Of a stretch of DNA of 64,000 nt, positions 8,979-19,661 are shown piece after piece. The position numbers were made by a program, and so were the translations under genes. The stretch is taken from NCBI RefSeq assembly GCF_000152805.1, contig NZ_CH902578.1, forward strand, positions 1-64,000, given 5' to 3'. The DNA comes from Maritimibacter alkaliphilus HTCC2654. Its GTDB lineage: Bacteria; Pseudomonadota; Alphaproteobacteria; Rhodobacterales; Rhodobacteraceae. Under the pieces are notes generated by a model. That model saw only the letters and a program-made list of their open reading frames with translations, did no database searches and had not been told where the DNA came from. Position 1 is the first letter of the stretch; every line of letters begins with the position of its first letter.

Positions 8979-10138
8979 GAGACCAGACGCAGGGGCGGGG
9001 CGGTTCGCGTCGCGTCCGCGTGCGGCTCGACCAATCCGGTATCGACCAGGGGCTTCAGGTTCTTCTGATGCCGCCGGATCAGTTCCTTGACGAGCGGACC
9101 CTTTTCGATGATCGGGCGCGCGGGCCGTGACAGCCCGTCCCCAAGGGGGAGGAGCGCGTCCTGCGCGGTCTGCTCCAACACGTCACGCGCCTCGGCTTCG
9201 ATCAGAAGCGTTTCGGCATAGGCCCCATCGGCACGGACGATTTCATGCGTTCCGAGGAAGAGGTGGCAATAGGTCACCTCGGGCAGGCCCTTGAGCCGGT
9301 CCACGCCCGGAAGCCCGACGAGCTTCTTGGCCGGAACGAGGATTTCGGCGCAGCCGAACATGCGACCGGCGATGCGCGAGGCCACGAACATCCGGTGATG
9401 CGGCGACACGATCAGGTCGCGCTCGGGCATTCCGGCGCCGAACGCGCCGCGTTTGAACCGCACGGGCGCATTGCGTTTGCGCCGCATGGCGTTGTCGAGC
9501 GGGAGCGTCTTGTGCCCGACCCAGAGGACGGGTCGCGGACCATGATCCAGAGTGACGACCAGATCGCCCACCGCGATGGTTTCGACGGGGCGCGGGCCGG
9601 TGGGCGTGTCGATGGACGTGCCGGCCGCGAAGCACACCGCGACGTTGTTGTTCTGATCGAGGTCGATCTTGACGTCGTCGCCCGCCGGGTCCCAGTCGAG
9701 CCCTCGGGTCTGGACCGACGTGATGCCCGGCATGTCCCCGGCGCCGTCGTCGAACGCCATGAAATAACGGTCGCTGCCACCGCCCAGAGGCGTGGCCACG
9801 ATGAACGCGACCTGCGAAGTGCCGTCGTCACCGACGAGGTTTCGCGTCGCGCCACCGTCGTAAGTGACGGTGACCGGGTTCGACGTGCTCGAAGGCGTAA
9901 CGATCTGGATAGAATACTCGACGCCATCGATGAACAGCCGTCCGGCATCGGCGTCCTGTGTTTCGTTGATCTCCGTGATCTGGGTGGCGGAGTTGTTGTT
10001 TTCGTCGTCGGTATAGGTCGCGTTGTCGACGTAACCGATGATGTCGCCGTCACCACCCGGCGCCGTGGTGAAGGTCCGGTTTTCGCCGAGGCTCGACAAC
10101 TCGACGAGATCGTAAAGCGGCGTATTGCTCGCTCCCAT
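8975..10138 (-). CDS. Hint-domain (hedgehog/intein-type) protein
   Basis: 387 residues. The first 165 or so are acidic and rich in Asp, Asn, Gly and Thr, like the secreted RTX-type or Hint-linked proteins of Rhodobacterales. A Hint domain starts at Cys169 in [18 protein letters not shown] and continues through [11 protein letters not shown] (245-251) and HEIV. Hint modules can cut their own chain at the first Cys; whether this one is active is not known. No classical signal peptide is visible. The gene lies antisense between mraY and murD, so it splits the dcw cluster. Its substrate and role are unknown. Confidence 0.8.
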   Translation of the reverse strand: MGASNTPLYDLVELSSLGENRTFTTAPGGDGDIIGYVDNATYTDDENNNSATQITEINETQDADAGRLFIDGVEYSIQIVTPSSTSNPVTVTYDGGATRNLVGDDGTSQVAFIVATPLGGGSDRYFMAFDDGAGDMPGITSVQTRGLDWDPAGDDVKIDLDQNNNVAVCFAAGTSIDTPTGPRPVETIAVGDLVVTLDHGPRPVLWVGHKTLPLDNAMRRKRNAPVRFKRGAFGAGMPERDLIVSPHHRMFVASRIAGRMFGCAEILVPAKKLVGLPGVDRLKGLPEVTYCHLFLGTHEIVRADGAYAETLLIEAEARDVLEQTAQDALLPLGDGLSRPARPIIEKGPLVKELIRRHQKNLKPLVDTGLVEPHADATRTAPPLRLVS

Positions 10139-10244
10139 TCGTCACTCCGCAGCACTGGAAACACAAAATACGGCTTTGAGTGTTGCGAAAAAGATTGGTT
10201 CCCAGACGGCTGAAATGTGGAATTTCCGGGAACATCGTTGCGAA

Positions 10245-10256
10245 TTTTCGCGAAAA
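10245..10256. promoter_or_regulatory. 12-bp palindrome TTTTCGCGAAAA in the Hint/murD divergent region
   Basis: A perfect palindrome sits in the 193-bp gap between the divergent Hint gene and murD, 76 bp before the murD start. Placement and symmetry would suit a repressor or activator site for either gene. I do not recognise the motif as that of a known regulator, so function is inference. Confidence 0.3.
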
Positions 10257-10331
10257 CCTGCGCGGCGCTTGGGGCCACTGGTCAACCCTCACCGGCCGCG
10301 TTACCAAGATCGCGTCACGAAGGAGCGTTCC

Positions 10332-11732
10332 ATGATCCCCGTCCACGGATACGAAGGCGAAAAGGTCGCCGTGCTGGGCCTTGGCCGATCCGGGCTCGCC
10401 ACCGCGCGGGCGCTGCAGGCCGGGGGGGCGATCCCGTTGTGTTGGGACGACGGGGCCGAGGCACGGGCGCGGGCCGAAGCGGCGGGGCTGACCCTGCACG
10501 ATCTCGGCCGCCGCGAGGCGTTCGAGGGTGTCGCCGCGCTCATCACCAGCCCCGGTATCCCGCATCTCTATCCCGAGACGAACAAACACATCGCGCGGGC
10601 CTACAAGGCGGGCATCCCGGTCGATAACGACATCGGGCTGTTCTTCCGCTCGCTCGGGTCGGGCGCCTGGGACGAGATGGACCAGCCGCCGCGCGTGGTC
10701 GCCGTCACCGGATCGAACGGGAAATCCACGACCTCGGCGCTGATCCATCACATCCTGAAGGTGGCCGGGAAACCCGCGCAGCTTGCGGGCAACATCGGGC
10801 GCGGGGTGCTCGACATCGAACCGCCGATCGATGGCGAGGTGATCGTGCTGGAGCTGTCCAGCTATCAGACCGATCTTGCGCGCGCGCTCACCCCCGACGT
10901 GGCGGTGTTCACCAACCTGTCGCCGGACCATCTTGACCGTCATGGCGGGCCGGGGGGCTACTTCGCCGCCAAACGCCGCCTGTTCGCCGAGGGCGGGCCG
11001 GATCGCGCGGTCGTCGGCGTGGACGAGCCCGAGGGGCTTTTCCTCGCCGGTCAACTGGCGATGGGGCCGGGCGACGACCGGGTGATCCGCGTGTCGGTCG
11101 ACGAGAAGCTCACCGGGCCGGGCTGGCTGGTCTATGCCCGCAAGGGGTTCCTGTCGGAGACGCGCAAAGGCAAGCAGGTCGGGTCCATCGACCTGCGCAC
11201 CATCGCGAGCCTGCCGGGCACGCATAACCATCAGAATGCCTGCTGTGCCTATGCGGTCTGCCGCACGCTGGGCCTGTCGCCCAAGGTCATCGAACAGGCG
11301 TTCCATTCCTTCGCGGGCCTGCCGCACCGTTCGCAACTGGTGGCCGAGGCGGGGGGCGTGCGCTACGTGAACGACTCAAAGGCGACCAATGTGGATGCCG
11401 CCCTGATGGCGCTTCTCGCCTTCAGGAACATTCGTTGGATCGTCGGCGGCCTTCAGAAAGAGGGCGGCCTGTCGGGGCTGGCCGAGGGGCTGCCCAACGT
11501 CGCCAAAGCCTATGTCATCGGGCGCGAGGCGGAAGCCTTCGCGCGTGACCTCGGCGCGGTCGAGGCGCAGGTCTGCACGACGATGGAGGCGGCCGTGGCC
11601 GCCGCCATGGCCGACGCGCAGTCCGGCGACACCGTGCTGCTCGCCCCGGCGGCGGCGAGTTTCGATCAGTACGACAGTTTCGAAAAGCGGGGCGAGGATT
11701 TCATCGCCCGCGTGAAAGCCGCGCTTGACTGA
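10332..11732 (+). CDS. murD: MurD, UDP-MurNAc-L-Ala: D-glutamate ligase
   Basis: 466 residues from the ATG at 10332, which follows GAAGGAGCG as a strong ribosome binding site; the open frame extends upstream but without family similarity. The N-terminal GLGRSGLA loop (about 16-23) and the ATP loop GSNGKST (127-133) are typical of MurD, as is NIGRG followed by ELSSYQTD. It adds D-Glu in the cytoplasm. Because the Hint gene separates it from mraY, it must have its own promoter in the 10139-10331 gap. Confidence 0.96.
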   Translation: MIPVHGYEGEKVAVLGLGRSGLATARALQAGGAIPLCWDDGAEARARAEAAGLTLHDLGRREAFEGVAALITSPGIPHLYPETNKHIARAYKAGIPVDNDIGLFFRSLGSGAWDEMDQPPRVVAVTGSNGKSTTSALIHHILKVAGKPAQLAGNIGRGVLDIEPPIDGEVIVLELSSYQTDLARALTPDVAVFTNLSPDHLDRHGGPGGYFAAKRRLFAEGGPDRAVVGVDEPEGLFLAGQLAMGPGDDRVIRVSVDEKLTGPGWLVYARKGFLSETRKGKQVGSIDLRTIASLPGTHNHQNACCAYAVCRTLGLSPKVIEQAFHSFAGLPHRSQLVAEAGGVRYVNDSKATNVDAALMALLAFRNIRWIVGGLQKEGGLSGLAEGLPNVAKAYVIGREAEAFARDLGAVEAQVCTTMEAAVAAAMADAQSGDTVLLAPAAASFDQYDSFEKRGEDFIARVKAALD

Positions 11733-12657
11733 AGAACGGCAACGAACCGGCTTCGGGATTTCGCTCAAGATCGGTGCGGTGCTGTGCTTCACGATCATGG
11801 GCGCGCTCATCAAGGGCACCGAGGGGCGCGTGCCGACCGGCGAGGTCGTGTTCTTCCGCTCGTTCTTCGCAATTCCGATCATGATCGGCTGGCTGGCCTA
11901 TGTCGGCCAGTTGCACGAAGGGGTGCGCACGTCGCGGCCCTTCGGGCATATGTGGCGCGGTTTCATCGGCACGACCGCGATGGGCCTGATGTTCACCGCG
12001 CTTACGCTCCTGCCGCTGCCCGAGGTGACGGCGCTGCAATACGCGACGCCCTTGTTCATCACCATTCTGGCGGCCATCCTTTTGGGCGAGCGCATCCGGC
12101 TCTTTCGGATGTCGGCGGTTCTGATCGGCCTCGTCGGGGTGCTGGTCGTGCTCTATCCACGGCTGAGCGGGTTTGGCGAGGCGGGCGGGGCCGAATCCCT
12201 CGGCGCGCTCATCATGATCGTATCCGCCGTCGCGGCGGCCCTTGCGCAGGTGCAGGTGCGCCGTTTGGTGGCGACCGAGCGTCCGGCCACGGTCGCGCTG
12301 TATTTCTCGTTCTCATCGACCCTCTACGCGCTTCTCACGCTGCCGTTCGGCTGGGTCGTCCCCGGCGGCATGGATGCCGCGCTGCTCATCCTGACCGGGC
12401 TTGTCGGCGGGGTCGGGCAGGGGATGCTGTCGTCGTCCTACCGCTATGCCCCCGCCAGCGTGATCGCCCCCTTCGACTATGCCTCGATCTTCTTCGCCAC
12501 GGCCCTTGGCATGATCTTCTTCGACGAGGTGCCAACGCGCACGACGCTGCTCGGGGCCGCCATCGTGATCGCGGCGGGCATCCTCATCATCTGGCGCGAA
12601 CGCAAGCTGGGCATGAACCGCGCGGCATCGCGGCGGGCCAAGCAGCCGCCATTTTGA
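11725..12657 (+). CDS. DMT-superfamily (EamA) transporter
   Basis: 310 residues with about ten membrane helices in two repeated EamA halves; the ends of the halves carry [31 protein letters not shown] and the matching [28 protein letters not shown]. Such proteins usually export metabolites or drugs; the substrate cannot be told. It starts with TTG at 11725, overlapping the murD stop by 8 nt, so it is probably co-translated with murD although it has no known cell-wall role. It is one of several passenger genes in this cluster. Confidence 0.85.
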   Translation: MTEERQRTGFGISLKIGAVLCFTIMGALIKGTEGRVPTGEVVFFRSFFAIPIMIGWLAYVGQLHEGVRTSRPFGHMWRGFIGTTAMGLMFTALTLLPLPEVTALQYATPLFITILAAILLGERIRLFRMSAVLIGLVGVLVVLYPRLSGFGEAGGAESLGALIMIVSAVAAALAQVQVRRLVATERPATVALYFSFSSTLYALLTLPFGWVVPGGMDAALLILTGLVGGVGQGMLSSSYRYAPASVIAPFDYASIFFATALGMIFFDEVPTRTTLLGAAIVIAAGILIIWRERKLGMNRAASRRAKQPPF

Positions 12658-12761
12658 GCGGTTCGCGCGCGCGCCGGACCTATGCAGCACAGGCTTTTGG
12701 CGCTAGAGTGAAGACAGACCCGGAAAACCGGGCACCTTGAGGCAGTATCGGGCGGTTCATC

Positions 12762-13931
12762 ATGACCGAGATGGTTTATGGCGTCGCACCACGTCAGGCG
12801 AAGGATCCGATCCTTCCCCGCTGGTGGCGTACGATCGACAAATGGTCGGTTTCCTGCATTCTCTTGCTGTTCGCGATCGGCATTCTGCTGGGCCTCGCGG
12901 CCTCGCCGCCGCTGGCACAGCGCAACGGGCTGGACCCGTTCTATTACGTCGAACGACAGCTCATGTTCGGCTTTCTCGCCTTCATCGTGATGTTCGCGAC
13001 CACCATGATGTCGCCGCAGATGGTGCGACGGCTGGGCGTGCTTGGGTTTCTCGCGGCCTTCGCCGCCATCGTGGCGCTTCCGTTCTTCGGCACCGATTTC
13101 GGCAAGGGCGCGGTGCGCTGGTATTCGCTGGGCTTCGCCTCGTTCCAGCCGTCGGAATTCATGAAGCCGGTCTATGTCGTGGTGATCGCATGGCTCATGT
13201 CGGCCAGTCAGGAAATTCAGGGCCCGCCGGGCAAGACCATGTCGCTGGTCCTGACGCTCGTCATCGTGGGCTTTCTGGCGATGCAGCCTGACTTCGGTCA
13301 GTCCGCGCTGATCCTGTTCGGCTGGGGGGTCATGTATTTCCTCGCCGGTGCGCCCTACATCCTGATCGTCGGGGCGGCTGCCGTGGTGGTCGCCGCAGGC
13401 TTCGTGTTCTACGAAAACTCGCAGCACTTCGCGCGCCGGATCGACGGGTTCCTCAACCCCGAGGTCGATCCGACCACCCAGCTTGGTTATGCCACCAACG
13501 CGATCCGCGAAGGCGGGTTCTTCGGTGTCGGCGTGGGTGAGGGGCAGGTGAAATGGTCGCTTCCCGACGCGCATACCGATTTCATCATCGCCGTCGCCGC
13601 CGAGGAATACGGCCTCGTCCTCGTCATGCTCATCATCGCGCTCTATGCCACCGTCGTCGTGCGCTCGTTCCTGCGTCTCATCAACGAACGCGACCCCTTC
13701 ATCCGGCTCGCGGGCACCGGACTGGCGGCCATGTTCGGCGTTCAGGCGCTCATCAACATGGGTGTGGCCGTCCGCCTCTTGCCCGCAAAGGGCATGACGC
13801 TACCTTTCGTGAGCTACGGGGGCTCGTCGCTGATCGCGACGGGGATCGCCGCAGGGATGCTGATCGCATTCACGCGGACCCGCCCCCAGGGCAAGATCGA
13901 AGACTTCCTCAGGCAGAGAGGCCACGGATGA
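12762..13931 (+). CDS. ftsW: FtsW, SEDS-family septal peptidoglycan polymerase
   Basis: 389 residues with about ten membrane segments. The large periplasmic loop and the closing [24 protein letters not shown] motif are diagnostic of SEDS proteins. With FtsI it forms the septal peptidoglycan synthase. Upstream, a CCCGG-AAAA-CCGGG hairpin (12719-12732) lies 30 bp before the start and could affect translation or end the murD/DMT transcript. The stop overlaps murG by 4 nt. Confidence 0.96.
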   Translation: MTEMVYGVAPRQAKDPILPRWWRTIDKWSVSCILLLFAIGILLGLAASPPLAQRNGLDPFYYVERQLMFGFLAFIVMFATTMMSPQMVRRLGVLGFLAAFAAIVALPFFGTDFGKGAVRWYSLGFASFQPSEFMKPVYVVVIAWLMSASQEIQGPPGKTMSLVLTLVIVGFLAMQPDFGQSALILFGWGVMYFLAGAPYILIVGAAAVVVAAGFVFYENSQHFARRIDGFLNPEVDPTTQLGYATNAIREGGFFGVGVGEGQVKWSLPDAHTDFIIAVAAEEYGLVLVMLIIALYATVVVRSFLRLINERDPFIRLAGTGLAAMFGVQALINMGVAVRLLPAKGMTLPFVSYGGSSLIATGIAAGMLIAFTRTRPQGKIEDFLRQRGHG

Positions 13932-15052
13932 CGGACAAGACACCGCTGCTGGTGATCGCAGCGGGCGGGACGGGCGGACATATGTTCCCCGCGCAGGCAC
14001 TGGCCGAGACCATGCTGGCGCGCGGGTGGCGTGTGAAACTTTCAACGGATGCACGAGGCGCGCGCTACGCGGGCGGATTCCCCGATGCGGTGCAGATCGA
14101 AGAGCGGGCTTCGGCCACCTTCGCACGCGGCGGCGCCCTGGCGAAACTCGCCGTGCCGTTCCGCGTCGCGGGCGGCATACTGGGGGCTTTGGTACGTACA
14201 CTTACGGATCGGCCAGATGTGGTGGTCGGATTCGGCGGATATCCCAGTATTCCTGCACTTGCGGCGGCCACGGTTCTTCGCGTGCCGCGCATGATTCACG
14301 AGCAGAACGGGGTGATGGGCAAGGTCAACGCGATCTTCTCGAAACGCGTGAACGTGCTCGCCTGCGGCACCTGGCCGACCCGGCCGATCCCCGAGGGCGT
14401 CGAAGCCGTCCATGTCGGGAACCCGGTGCGCGGGGCGGTGCTGGAACGTGCGGGGGCGGGCTATATCCCGCCCGGCGATTACCCGATGTCTGTGCTGGTC
14501 ATCGGTGGCTCGCAAGGCGCGCGCGCGCTGTCGGACAACGTGCCCGCTGCGCTCGCCGCGCTCCCCGATCATATCCGCGAACAACTCACCGTTTCGCATC
14601 AGGCGCGCGACGAGGACGAGGCGCGGGTGCGCGACTTCTACGACGCGCAGGGTATCCGCGCCGATGTGAAGCCGTTCTTTTCCGACGTTCCGCGCCGGAT
14701 CGCGGAAAGCCAGCTTGTCATCAGCCGCTCCGGCGCTTCCTCGGTCGCCGACATTTCGGTCATCGGGCGCCCCGCGATCCTGATCCCCTATCCGTTCGCC
14801 ACCGGCGACCACCAGACCGCCAACGCGCAGGGGCTGGTCGACGCGGGCGGCGCGATCCGTATCCCGGAAAGCAAGCTGGAACCCGCCATGTTGTCGGAAC
14901 AGGTCGCCAGTGTGCTGGACAATCCCGAGGCGGCCATGCAGATGGCGCGGGCCAGTCTGTCGACGGGCAAACCCGAGGCTGCCGAAAGCCTCGCGCGGTT
15001 GGTGGAACTGCTGGCTGACGGACAGGGTTCTGTCCGGAAACAGGCGGCCTGA
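13928..15052 (+). CDS. murG: MurG, lipid II-forming GlcNAc transferase
   Basis: 374 residues from the ATG at 13928; the frame is open further upstream, but only this start gives the family N-terminus [19 protein letters not shown]28-type features include [22 protein letters not shown] and [11 protein letters not shown] near the donor site. It transfers GlcNAc from UDP-GlcNAc to lipid I at the inner face of the membrane. It is coupled to ftsW by an ATGA overlap; murC follows after 33 bp with AGAAAGGGAC as ribosome binding site. Confidence 0.96.
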   Translation: MTDKTPLLVIAAGGTGGHMFPAQALAETMLARGWRVKLSTDARGARYAGGFPDAVQIEERASATFARGGALAKLAVPFRVAGGILGALVRTLTDRPDVVVGFGGYPSIPALAAATVLRVPRMIHEQNGVMGKVNAIFSKRVNVLACGTWPTRPIPEGVEAVHVGNPVRGAVLERAGAGYIPPGDYPMSVLVIGGSQGARALSDNVPAALAALPDHIREQLTVSHQARDEDEARVRDFYDAQGIRADVKPFFSDVPRRIAESQLVISRSGASSVADISVIGRPAILIPYPFATGDHQTANAQGLVDAGGAIRIPESKLEPAMLSEQVASVLDNPEAAMQMARASLSTGKPEAAESLARLVELLADGQGSVRKQAA

Positions 15053-15085
15053 ACGCCGCCGCGCACAACGAGAAAGGGACAGGCG

Positions 15086-16489
15086 ATGAACGCAGCGGCG
15101 ACGAAACTCCCCACCGAGATGGGGGCGATCCACTTCGTCGGGATCGGCGGAATCGGCATGTCGGGCATCGCCGAAGTGCTTCTGAACCATGGCTACCGGG
15201 TGCAGGGCTCCGACCTGAAAGCCTCGCCGATCACCGAACGCCTCGCCTCGCTGGGCGCCGAGATTTTCATTGGTCAGCGTGCCGAGAACCTCGAAAACGC
15301 CGAGGTCGTCGTGATTTCCTCTGCGATCAAGCCGGGCAACCCGGAACTCGACACCGCGCGCGCCCGTGGCTTGCCTGTCGTGCGCCGGGCCGAGATGCTG
15401 GCCGAGCTCATGCGGCTCAAGTCGAACATCGCGGTGGCGGGCACCCACGGCAAGACGACGACCACGACGCTGGTCGCGGAACTGCTGGTGGCGGGCGGCA
15501 TCGACCCGACCGTCATCAACGGCGGTATCATCCACGCCTACGGCTCGAACGCCCGGATGGGGCAGGGCGAGTGGATGGTGGTCGAGGCGGACGAAAGCGA
15601 CGGCACCTTCAACCGCCTGCCCGCGACCATCGCCATCGTCACGAACATCGACCCCGAGCATATGGATCACTGGGGCACCGAAGAGGCGCTGCACAAGGGG
15701 TTTTACGACTTCGTGTCGAACATCCCGTTCTACGGTCTGGCCGTGTGCTGCACCGACGACGCCGACGTGCAGACGCTGGTGGGCAAGATCACCGACCGCC
15801 GGGTCGTGACCTTCGGCTTCAACGCGCAGGCGGACGTGCGGGCGGTGAACCTGACCTATGACGCCGGAATCGCGCATTTCGACATCGTGCTGCCCGACGG
15901 GCGGATCGACGGCTGCACCCTGCCGATGCCGGGCGATCACAACGTGTCCAACGCGCTCGCCGCCGTCGCGGTGTCGCGTCACCTCGGCATGAAATTCGCC
16001 GAAATCCGCGAGGCGCTGGCCAAGTTCGGGGGCGTCAACCGCCGGTTTACCCGCGTCGGCATGTGGAACGACGTGCCGATCATCGACGACTACGGCCACC
16101 ACCCGGTCGAAATCGCCGCCGTCCTCAAAGCCGCGCGCCAAGCCGTGAAGGGCCGGGTGATCGCCGTGCACCAGCCGCACCGTTATTCGCGCCTGCACAG
16201 CCTGTTCGACGACTTCTGCACCTGTTTCAACGAGGCCGACGTGGTCGGCATTTCCGAAGTCTACGCGGCGGGCGAAGATCCGATCCCCGGCGCGACCCGT
16301 GACGATCTGGTCCGGGGGCTCACCGCCCACGGCCACCGCCATGCCTATGCGGTCGATACCGAAGAAGATCTCGCCGCCCTCGTGCGCGCCGAGGCCGAGC
16401 CGGGCGATATCGTCGTCTGCCTGGGGGCCGGGACGATCAGCACATGGGCGCGGGGGCTGGAGGCCAAGCTTACGAAGGTTCCCGCCTAG
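15086..16489 (+). CDS. murC: MurC, UDP-MurNAc: L-alanine ligase
   Basis: 467 residues. The N-terminal [16 protein letters not shown] segment, the ATP loop GTHGKTT (119-125) and the DDYGHHPVE motif are all characteristic of MurC. It starts the peptide side chain of the precursor in the cytoplasm. In related genomes murC is followed closely by a DUF2484 gene and murB; here three unrelated genes lie between. Confidence 0.97.
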   Translation: MNAAATKLPTEMGAIHFVGIGGIGMSGIAEVLLNHGYRVQGSDLKASPITERLASLGAEIFIGQRAENLENAEVVVISSAIKPGNPELDTARARGLPVVRRAEMLAELMRLKSNIAVAGTHGKTTTTTLVAELLVAGGIDPTVINGGIIHAYGSNARMGQGEWMVVEADESDGTFNRLPATIAIVTNIDPEHMDHWGTEEALHKGFYDFVSNIPFYGLAVCCTDDADVQTLVGKITDRRVVTFGFNAQADVRAVNLTYDAGIAHFDIVLPDGRIDGCTLPMPGDHNVSNALAAVAVSRHLGMKFAEIREALAKFGGVNRRFTRVGMWNDVPIIDDYGHHPVEIAAVLKAARQAVKGRVIAVHQPHRYSRLHSLFDDFCTCFNEADVVGISEVYAAGEDPIPGATRDDLVRGLTAHGHRHAYAVDTEEDLAALVRAEAEPGDIVVCLGAGTISTWARGLEAKLTKVPA

Positions 16490-16567
16490 ACCCTGTGCGG
16501 CGGCGCGGCCCCCGGTCCGCCCCCCGCAATGACAGCATACGACCGCCCACAATCTTCGGAGTTTCGC

Positions 16568-17404
16568 ATGACCCGTATCGACCCAGCCCCCACCGTCACG
16601 CTCGCAAACGGTGTCGAGATGCCGCAACTGGGCCTTGGCACATGGCCGATGACCGATGACGAAGCCGCGAAAGCCGTCGCGACGGCCATCGAGACGGGTT
16701 ACCGCCTGATCGACACGGCCGAGAATTACAAGAACGAAACCGGCGTCGGGCAGGGCATCCGCGATGCGGGCGTCGCGCGCGACGAGGTCTTCCTCACCAC
16801 CAAGATGAACAAGCAATGGCACAGCGTCGACGGGGCGCGGCGGGCCTGCGAGGCGAGCCTCGAACGGCTCGGTCTGGACTACATCGACCTGTTCCTGATC
16901 CACTGGCCGAACCCGGACCAAGGCACATATGTCGAGGCTTTCGAGGGGCTGACAAGGCTCCTCGACGCGGGCCTCGTGCGTGCCATCGGCACCTCGAACT
17001 TCCTGCCGCATCACCTGAACGACCTGTTCGCGGCGGGCTTCGTGCCGCATGTGAACCAAATCCAGCTCGACCCCTATCACCTGCGTCCCGACATCACGGC
17101 GATCCATGCCGCAAAGGGGATCGTGACCGAAAGCTGGTCGCCCATCGGTCGCGCGGGCGAGATGCTCGCGGACCCCGCGATCACCCGGATCGCCGAGGCG
17201 CATGGCAAGACACCGGCCCAGATCGTGCTGCGCTGGCAGGTCCAGTCGGGTTTCGTTCCGGCCCCGAAGTCGGCGGACCCTGAGCGGCAGGCCCAGAACC
17301 TCGACGTTTTCGGCTTCGCCCTGACCGAGTCGGACATGGCGGCTTTGAACGGGCTCGACCGCCCCGACCCGGACATGCTGGACGCCAACAGCTTCGGGCA
17401 TTGA
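16568..17404 (+). CDS. Aldo/keto reductase, 2,5-diketo-gluconate reductase type
   Basis: 278 residues of the TIM-barrel AKR family. It has GLGTWPM, the DTAENYKNE segment with the catalytic Asp and Tyr, the HWPNPDQ His segment and the C-terminal PAPKSADPERQAQNL cofactor loop for NADPH. I start at the ATG at 16568, preceded by CGGAG, rather than the ATG 39 nt upstream. The substrate is not predictable. It starts the three-gene insert between murC and murB. Confidence 0.85.
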   Translation: MTRIDPAPTVTLANGVEMPQLGLGTWPMTDDEAAKAVATAIETGYRLIDTAENYKNETGVGQGIRDAGVARDEVFLTTKMNKQWHSVDGARRACEASLERLGLDYIDLFLIHWPNPDQGTYVEAFEGLTRLLDAGLVRAIGTSNFLPHHLNDLFAAGFVPHVNQIQLDPYHLRPDITAIHAAKGIVTESWSPIGRAGEMLADPAITRIAEAHGKTPAQIVLRWQVQSGFVPAPKSADPERQAQNLDVFGFALTESDMAALNGLDRPDPDMLDANSFGH

Positions 17405-17467
17405 CCGCCAGACCTTGACCCGGCTTTGCGAAAAGCGGACCCTGCGCGCCACATCAGGGAGGATGCC

Positions 17468-17920
17468 ATGACGATCGAGGCCAAACCCCGCGTGCGGGAA
17501 CTGTCGCGCTACGATTTTCCCGACCTGCGCGAGCTTCTGACGCATTACAGCGGCGGCAAACCCGTGCCGGACGGGGCCGAGGGCGAGGCGATCCTTTATG
17601 AAATCCTCGCCATGCCGGGCACCTCGCTGTTCGGTGCGGAATGCGAAGGGCGGATCGTATCGACCGCGATGCTGTCGATCCTGCCGAATCTGACCTTCGG
17701 CGGCCGTCCCCTTGCGCGGATCGAGAACGTGGTAACGCTTCCCGATTTCCGCGCCCGTGGTTTCGCCGCCGCCGTCATGCAAAAGGCGATCGACAAGGCC
17801 AAGTCCAAGAACTGCGCGGATATATCGCTGCTTTCGCCCAAGTCTTTAAATGCCGAAGGTTTTTATCGCAAGCTGGGCTTCAAGGACGACACGATCGGCC
17901 TGCATCTGTCCATCGGCTGA
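17468..17920 (+). CDS. GNAT-family N-acetyltransferase
   Basis: 150 residues. The acetyl-CoA binding segment VVTLPDFRARGFAAAVMQKAIDKAK (about residues 80-105; the R-A-R-G-F-A turn is the Q/R-x-x-G-x-A motif) and the C-terminal FYRKLGFKDDTIG are typical of GNAT. The ATG at 17468 follows GGGAGGA, so it is preferred to an earlier in-frame start. The acceptor is unknown. It lies between the aldo/keto reductase and an APC permease. Confidence 0.8.
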   Translation: MTIEAKPRVRELSRYDFPDLRELLTHYSGGKPVPDGAEGEAILYEILAMPGTSLFGAECEGRIVSTAMLSILPNLTFGGRPLARIENVVTLPDFRARGFAAAVMQKAIDKAKSKNCADISLLSPKSLNAEGFYRKLGFKDDTIGLHLSIG

Positions 17921-17959
17921 CTTGCCCCCGAAAGACGCTGGCGGCATCGTCGTCTGGCG

Positions 17960-19159
17960 ATGACGGACACGACGGACACTCTTCCCAAACGATTGGGCAC
18001 CGGGCTTTTGACGGCCTACGGGGTCGGCATCATGGTCGGCGCCGGTATCTACGTGCTGGTCGGCCATGCGGCGGGCGAGGCCGGGGTCTGGGCGCCGCTC
18101 GCGTTTCTGCTGGCCGGGATCGTCGCCGTGCCTTCGGCGCTGTCCTTCGCCGAGCTGTCGTCGCGCATTCCCGAAGCCGCGGGCGACAGCGCCTATGTCG
18201 AGCATGGTCTGCGCGCCCATTGGCTCGCCGTGCTGGTCGGCCTTATCAATATCGCCGCCGGGATCATCGGCGGCGCGGCGGTCCTGCGCGGCGGGGTCGG
18301 ATACCTCACCGCGCTCCTGCCGGTCGATCCGCTCATGGCCATCGTCGCGCTCGGTGGGCTGCTGACACTGATCGCGGTGCTCGGCGTGGTCGAGAGCCTG
18401 TCCTTTGCCGCGATCCTGACGGCGGTCGAAGTCGGAGGCCTCGCGCTGGTCGTCTGGGCGGGGTTCACGGCGGCCCCGACATCGGACTGGGCCGCGCCGA
18501 CGGCGCTCCATCTGCCGGGGGTCATGGCCGCGTCGATCTTCGCGTTTTTCGCCTTTCTCGGTTTCGACGACCTCGTGAACATGGCCGAAGAGGCGCGTGA
18601 CCCTGCCCGCCAGATGCCGCGCGCGATCCTGTGGTCGCTCGCGATCACTTCGGTGCTCTACGCGCTCGTCACGCTCGCCGCCGTCCGCGCCGTCCCGCTC
18701 GAGGCCCTTTCTGGGTCCGAGCGCCCCCTTGCGCTGGTCTGGTCCGCCGCCACCGGGCAGCACGCCGCCTTTTTGTCTTCCATCGCCGTCGCGGCGGCGC
18801 TGAACGGTGTGCTGGCCCAAGTGGTCATGGCGTCGCGCGTGTTCTTCGGTCTCGGGCGACGCTCGCGTGGCCTCGCGATCTTTCACCGGGCCAATCCTCG
18901 GTTCGGCACCCCGGTTCTTGCCACCATCGTCACGGGCGCGGCCACCATCGCGGCGGCGGCCATGCTGCCGGTCGCGCTTCTTGCCGAATACACGACCCTC
19001 GCGCTGCTCGTCGTCTTCACCATCGTGAACGCCGCCCTGATCGGGGTGAAGCGGCAGAAAACCCCGTCACCGTTCTCGGTGCCGGTGATCGTGCCGTGGC
19101 TTGGCATCCTCGGCGCGCTCGCGCTTTTCGTGGCCAACGTGCAGGCGTTTCTGCCCTGA
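17960..19159 (+). CDS. APC-superfamily amino-acid permease
   Basis: 399 residues with about twelve membrane helices. The N-terminal GTGLLTAYGVGIMVGAGIYVLVG segment is the substrate-binding first helix of APC permeases, and ASIFAFFAFLGFDDLVNMAEEARDPARQMPRAI is the usual helix 6 and loop. It probably imports or exchanges an amino acid or amine across the inner membrane; specificity cannot be read. It is 39 bp after the GNAT gene and is the last of the insert. Confidence 0.85.
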   Translation: MTDTTDTLPKRLGTGLLTAYGVGIMVGAGIYVLVGHAAGEAGVWAPLAFLLAGIVAVPSALSFAELSSRIPEAAGDSAYVEHGLRAHWLAVLVGLINIAAGIIGGAAVLRGGVGYLTALLPVDPLMAIVALGGLLTLIAVLGVVESLSFAAILTAVEVGGLALVVWAGFTAAPTSDWAAPTALHLPGVMAASIFAFFAFLGFDDLVNMAEEARDPARQMPRAILWSLAITSVLYALVTLAAVRAVPLEALSGSERPLALVWSAATGQHAAFLSSIAVAAALNGVLAQVVMASRVFFGLGRRSRGLAIFHRANPRFGTPVLATIVTGAATIAAAAMLPVALLAEYTTLALLVVFTIVNAALIGVKRQKTPSPFSVPVIVPWLGILGALALFVANVQAFLP

Positions 19160-19253
19160 GCGGGGGCCGAAACATTGGCCCGCTATCGCCCCAGTTTTGC
19201 CCGGTTCCGCGAACAGACTGCCCGGATCGCATGAATTCGACAGGAGCCCTGCC

Positions 19254-19514
19254 ATGACCGTTTCCCTGATCGCCGGATGCCTCTGGGTGCTCGCCGCCTC
19301 GCTGATCGCGTTCCTGCCGATCCGGCAGCAGATCATCCCCGGCACGATCCTCGGCCTGTCCGCCTTCGCGCTTCTGGGCTGGATCGGCTACCAGAACGGC
19401 TGGATCTGGACGGCGGTGGGGATCTTCGCCTTCGTCTCGCTGTTTCGCAACGGGTTCAAAGCGATCCCGGCCATGATGCGCGGCGAAAAGCTGGAAATCC
19501 CCGACCACATCTGA
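19254..19514 (+). CDS. DUF2484 small membrane protein
   Basis: 86 residues from the ATG at 19254 (ribosome binding site CAGGAG). Three hydrophobic segments fill most of the chain, starting TVSLIAGCLWVLAASLIAFLP, then IPGTILGLSAFALLGWIG, then a third helix before a short tail, EIPDHI. This matches DUF2484, a family I know as sitting just before murB in Rhodobacterales cell-wall clusters. Function is unknown; a link to division or envelope is inferred from position only. Confidence 0.75.
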   Translation: MTVSLIAGCLWVLAASLIAFLPIRQQIIPGTILGLSAFALLGWIGYQNGWIWTAVGIFAFVSLFRNGFKAIPAMMRGEKLEIPDHI

Positions 19515-19661
19515 CCGGGGCGAAACCCTCGCGGGAGCGGGGATCGCCAGTTTCGCGCCATTGGTCCGAGCGGCTATGGCGCTGCCCCCACACGGGCCGG
19601 ATTGCGCCAAAGCGCAATGCGAAACCTTGCCCCGGCCTGATCCGCGCGCTACCCGGTGGCC

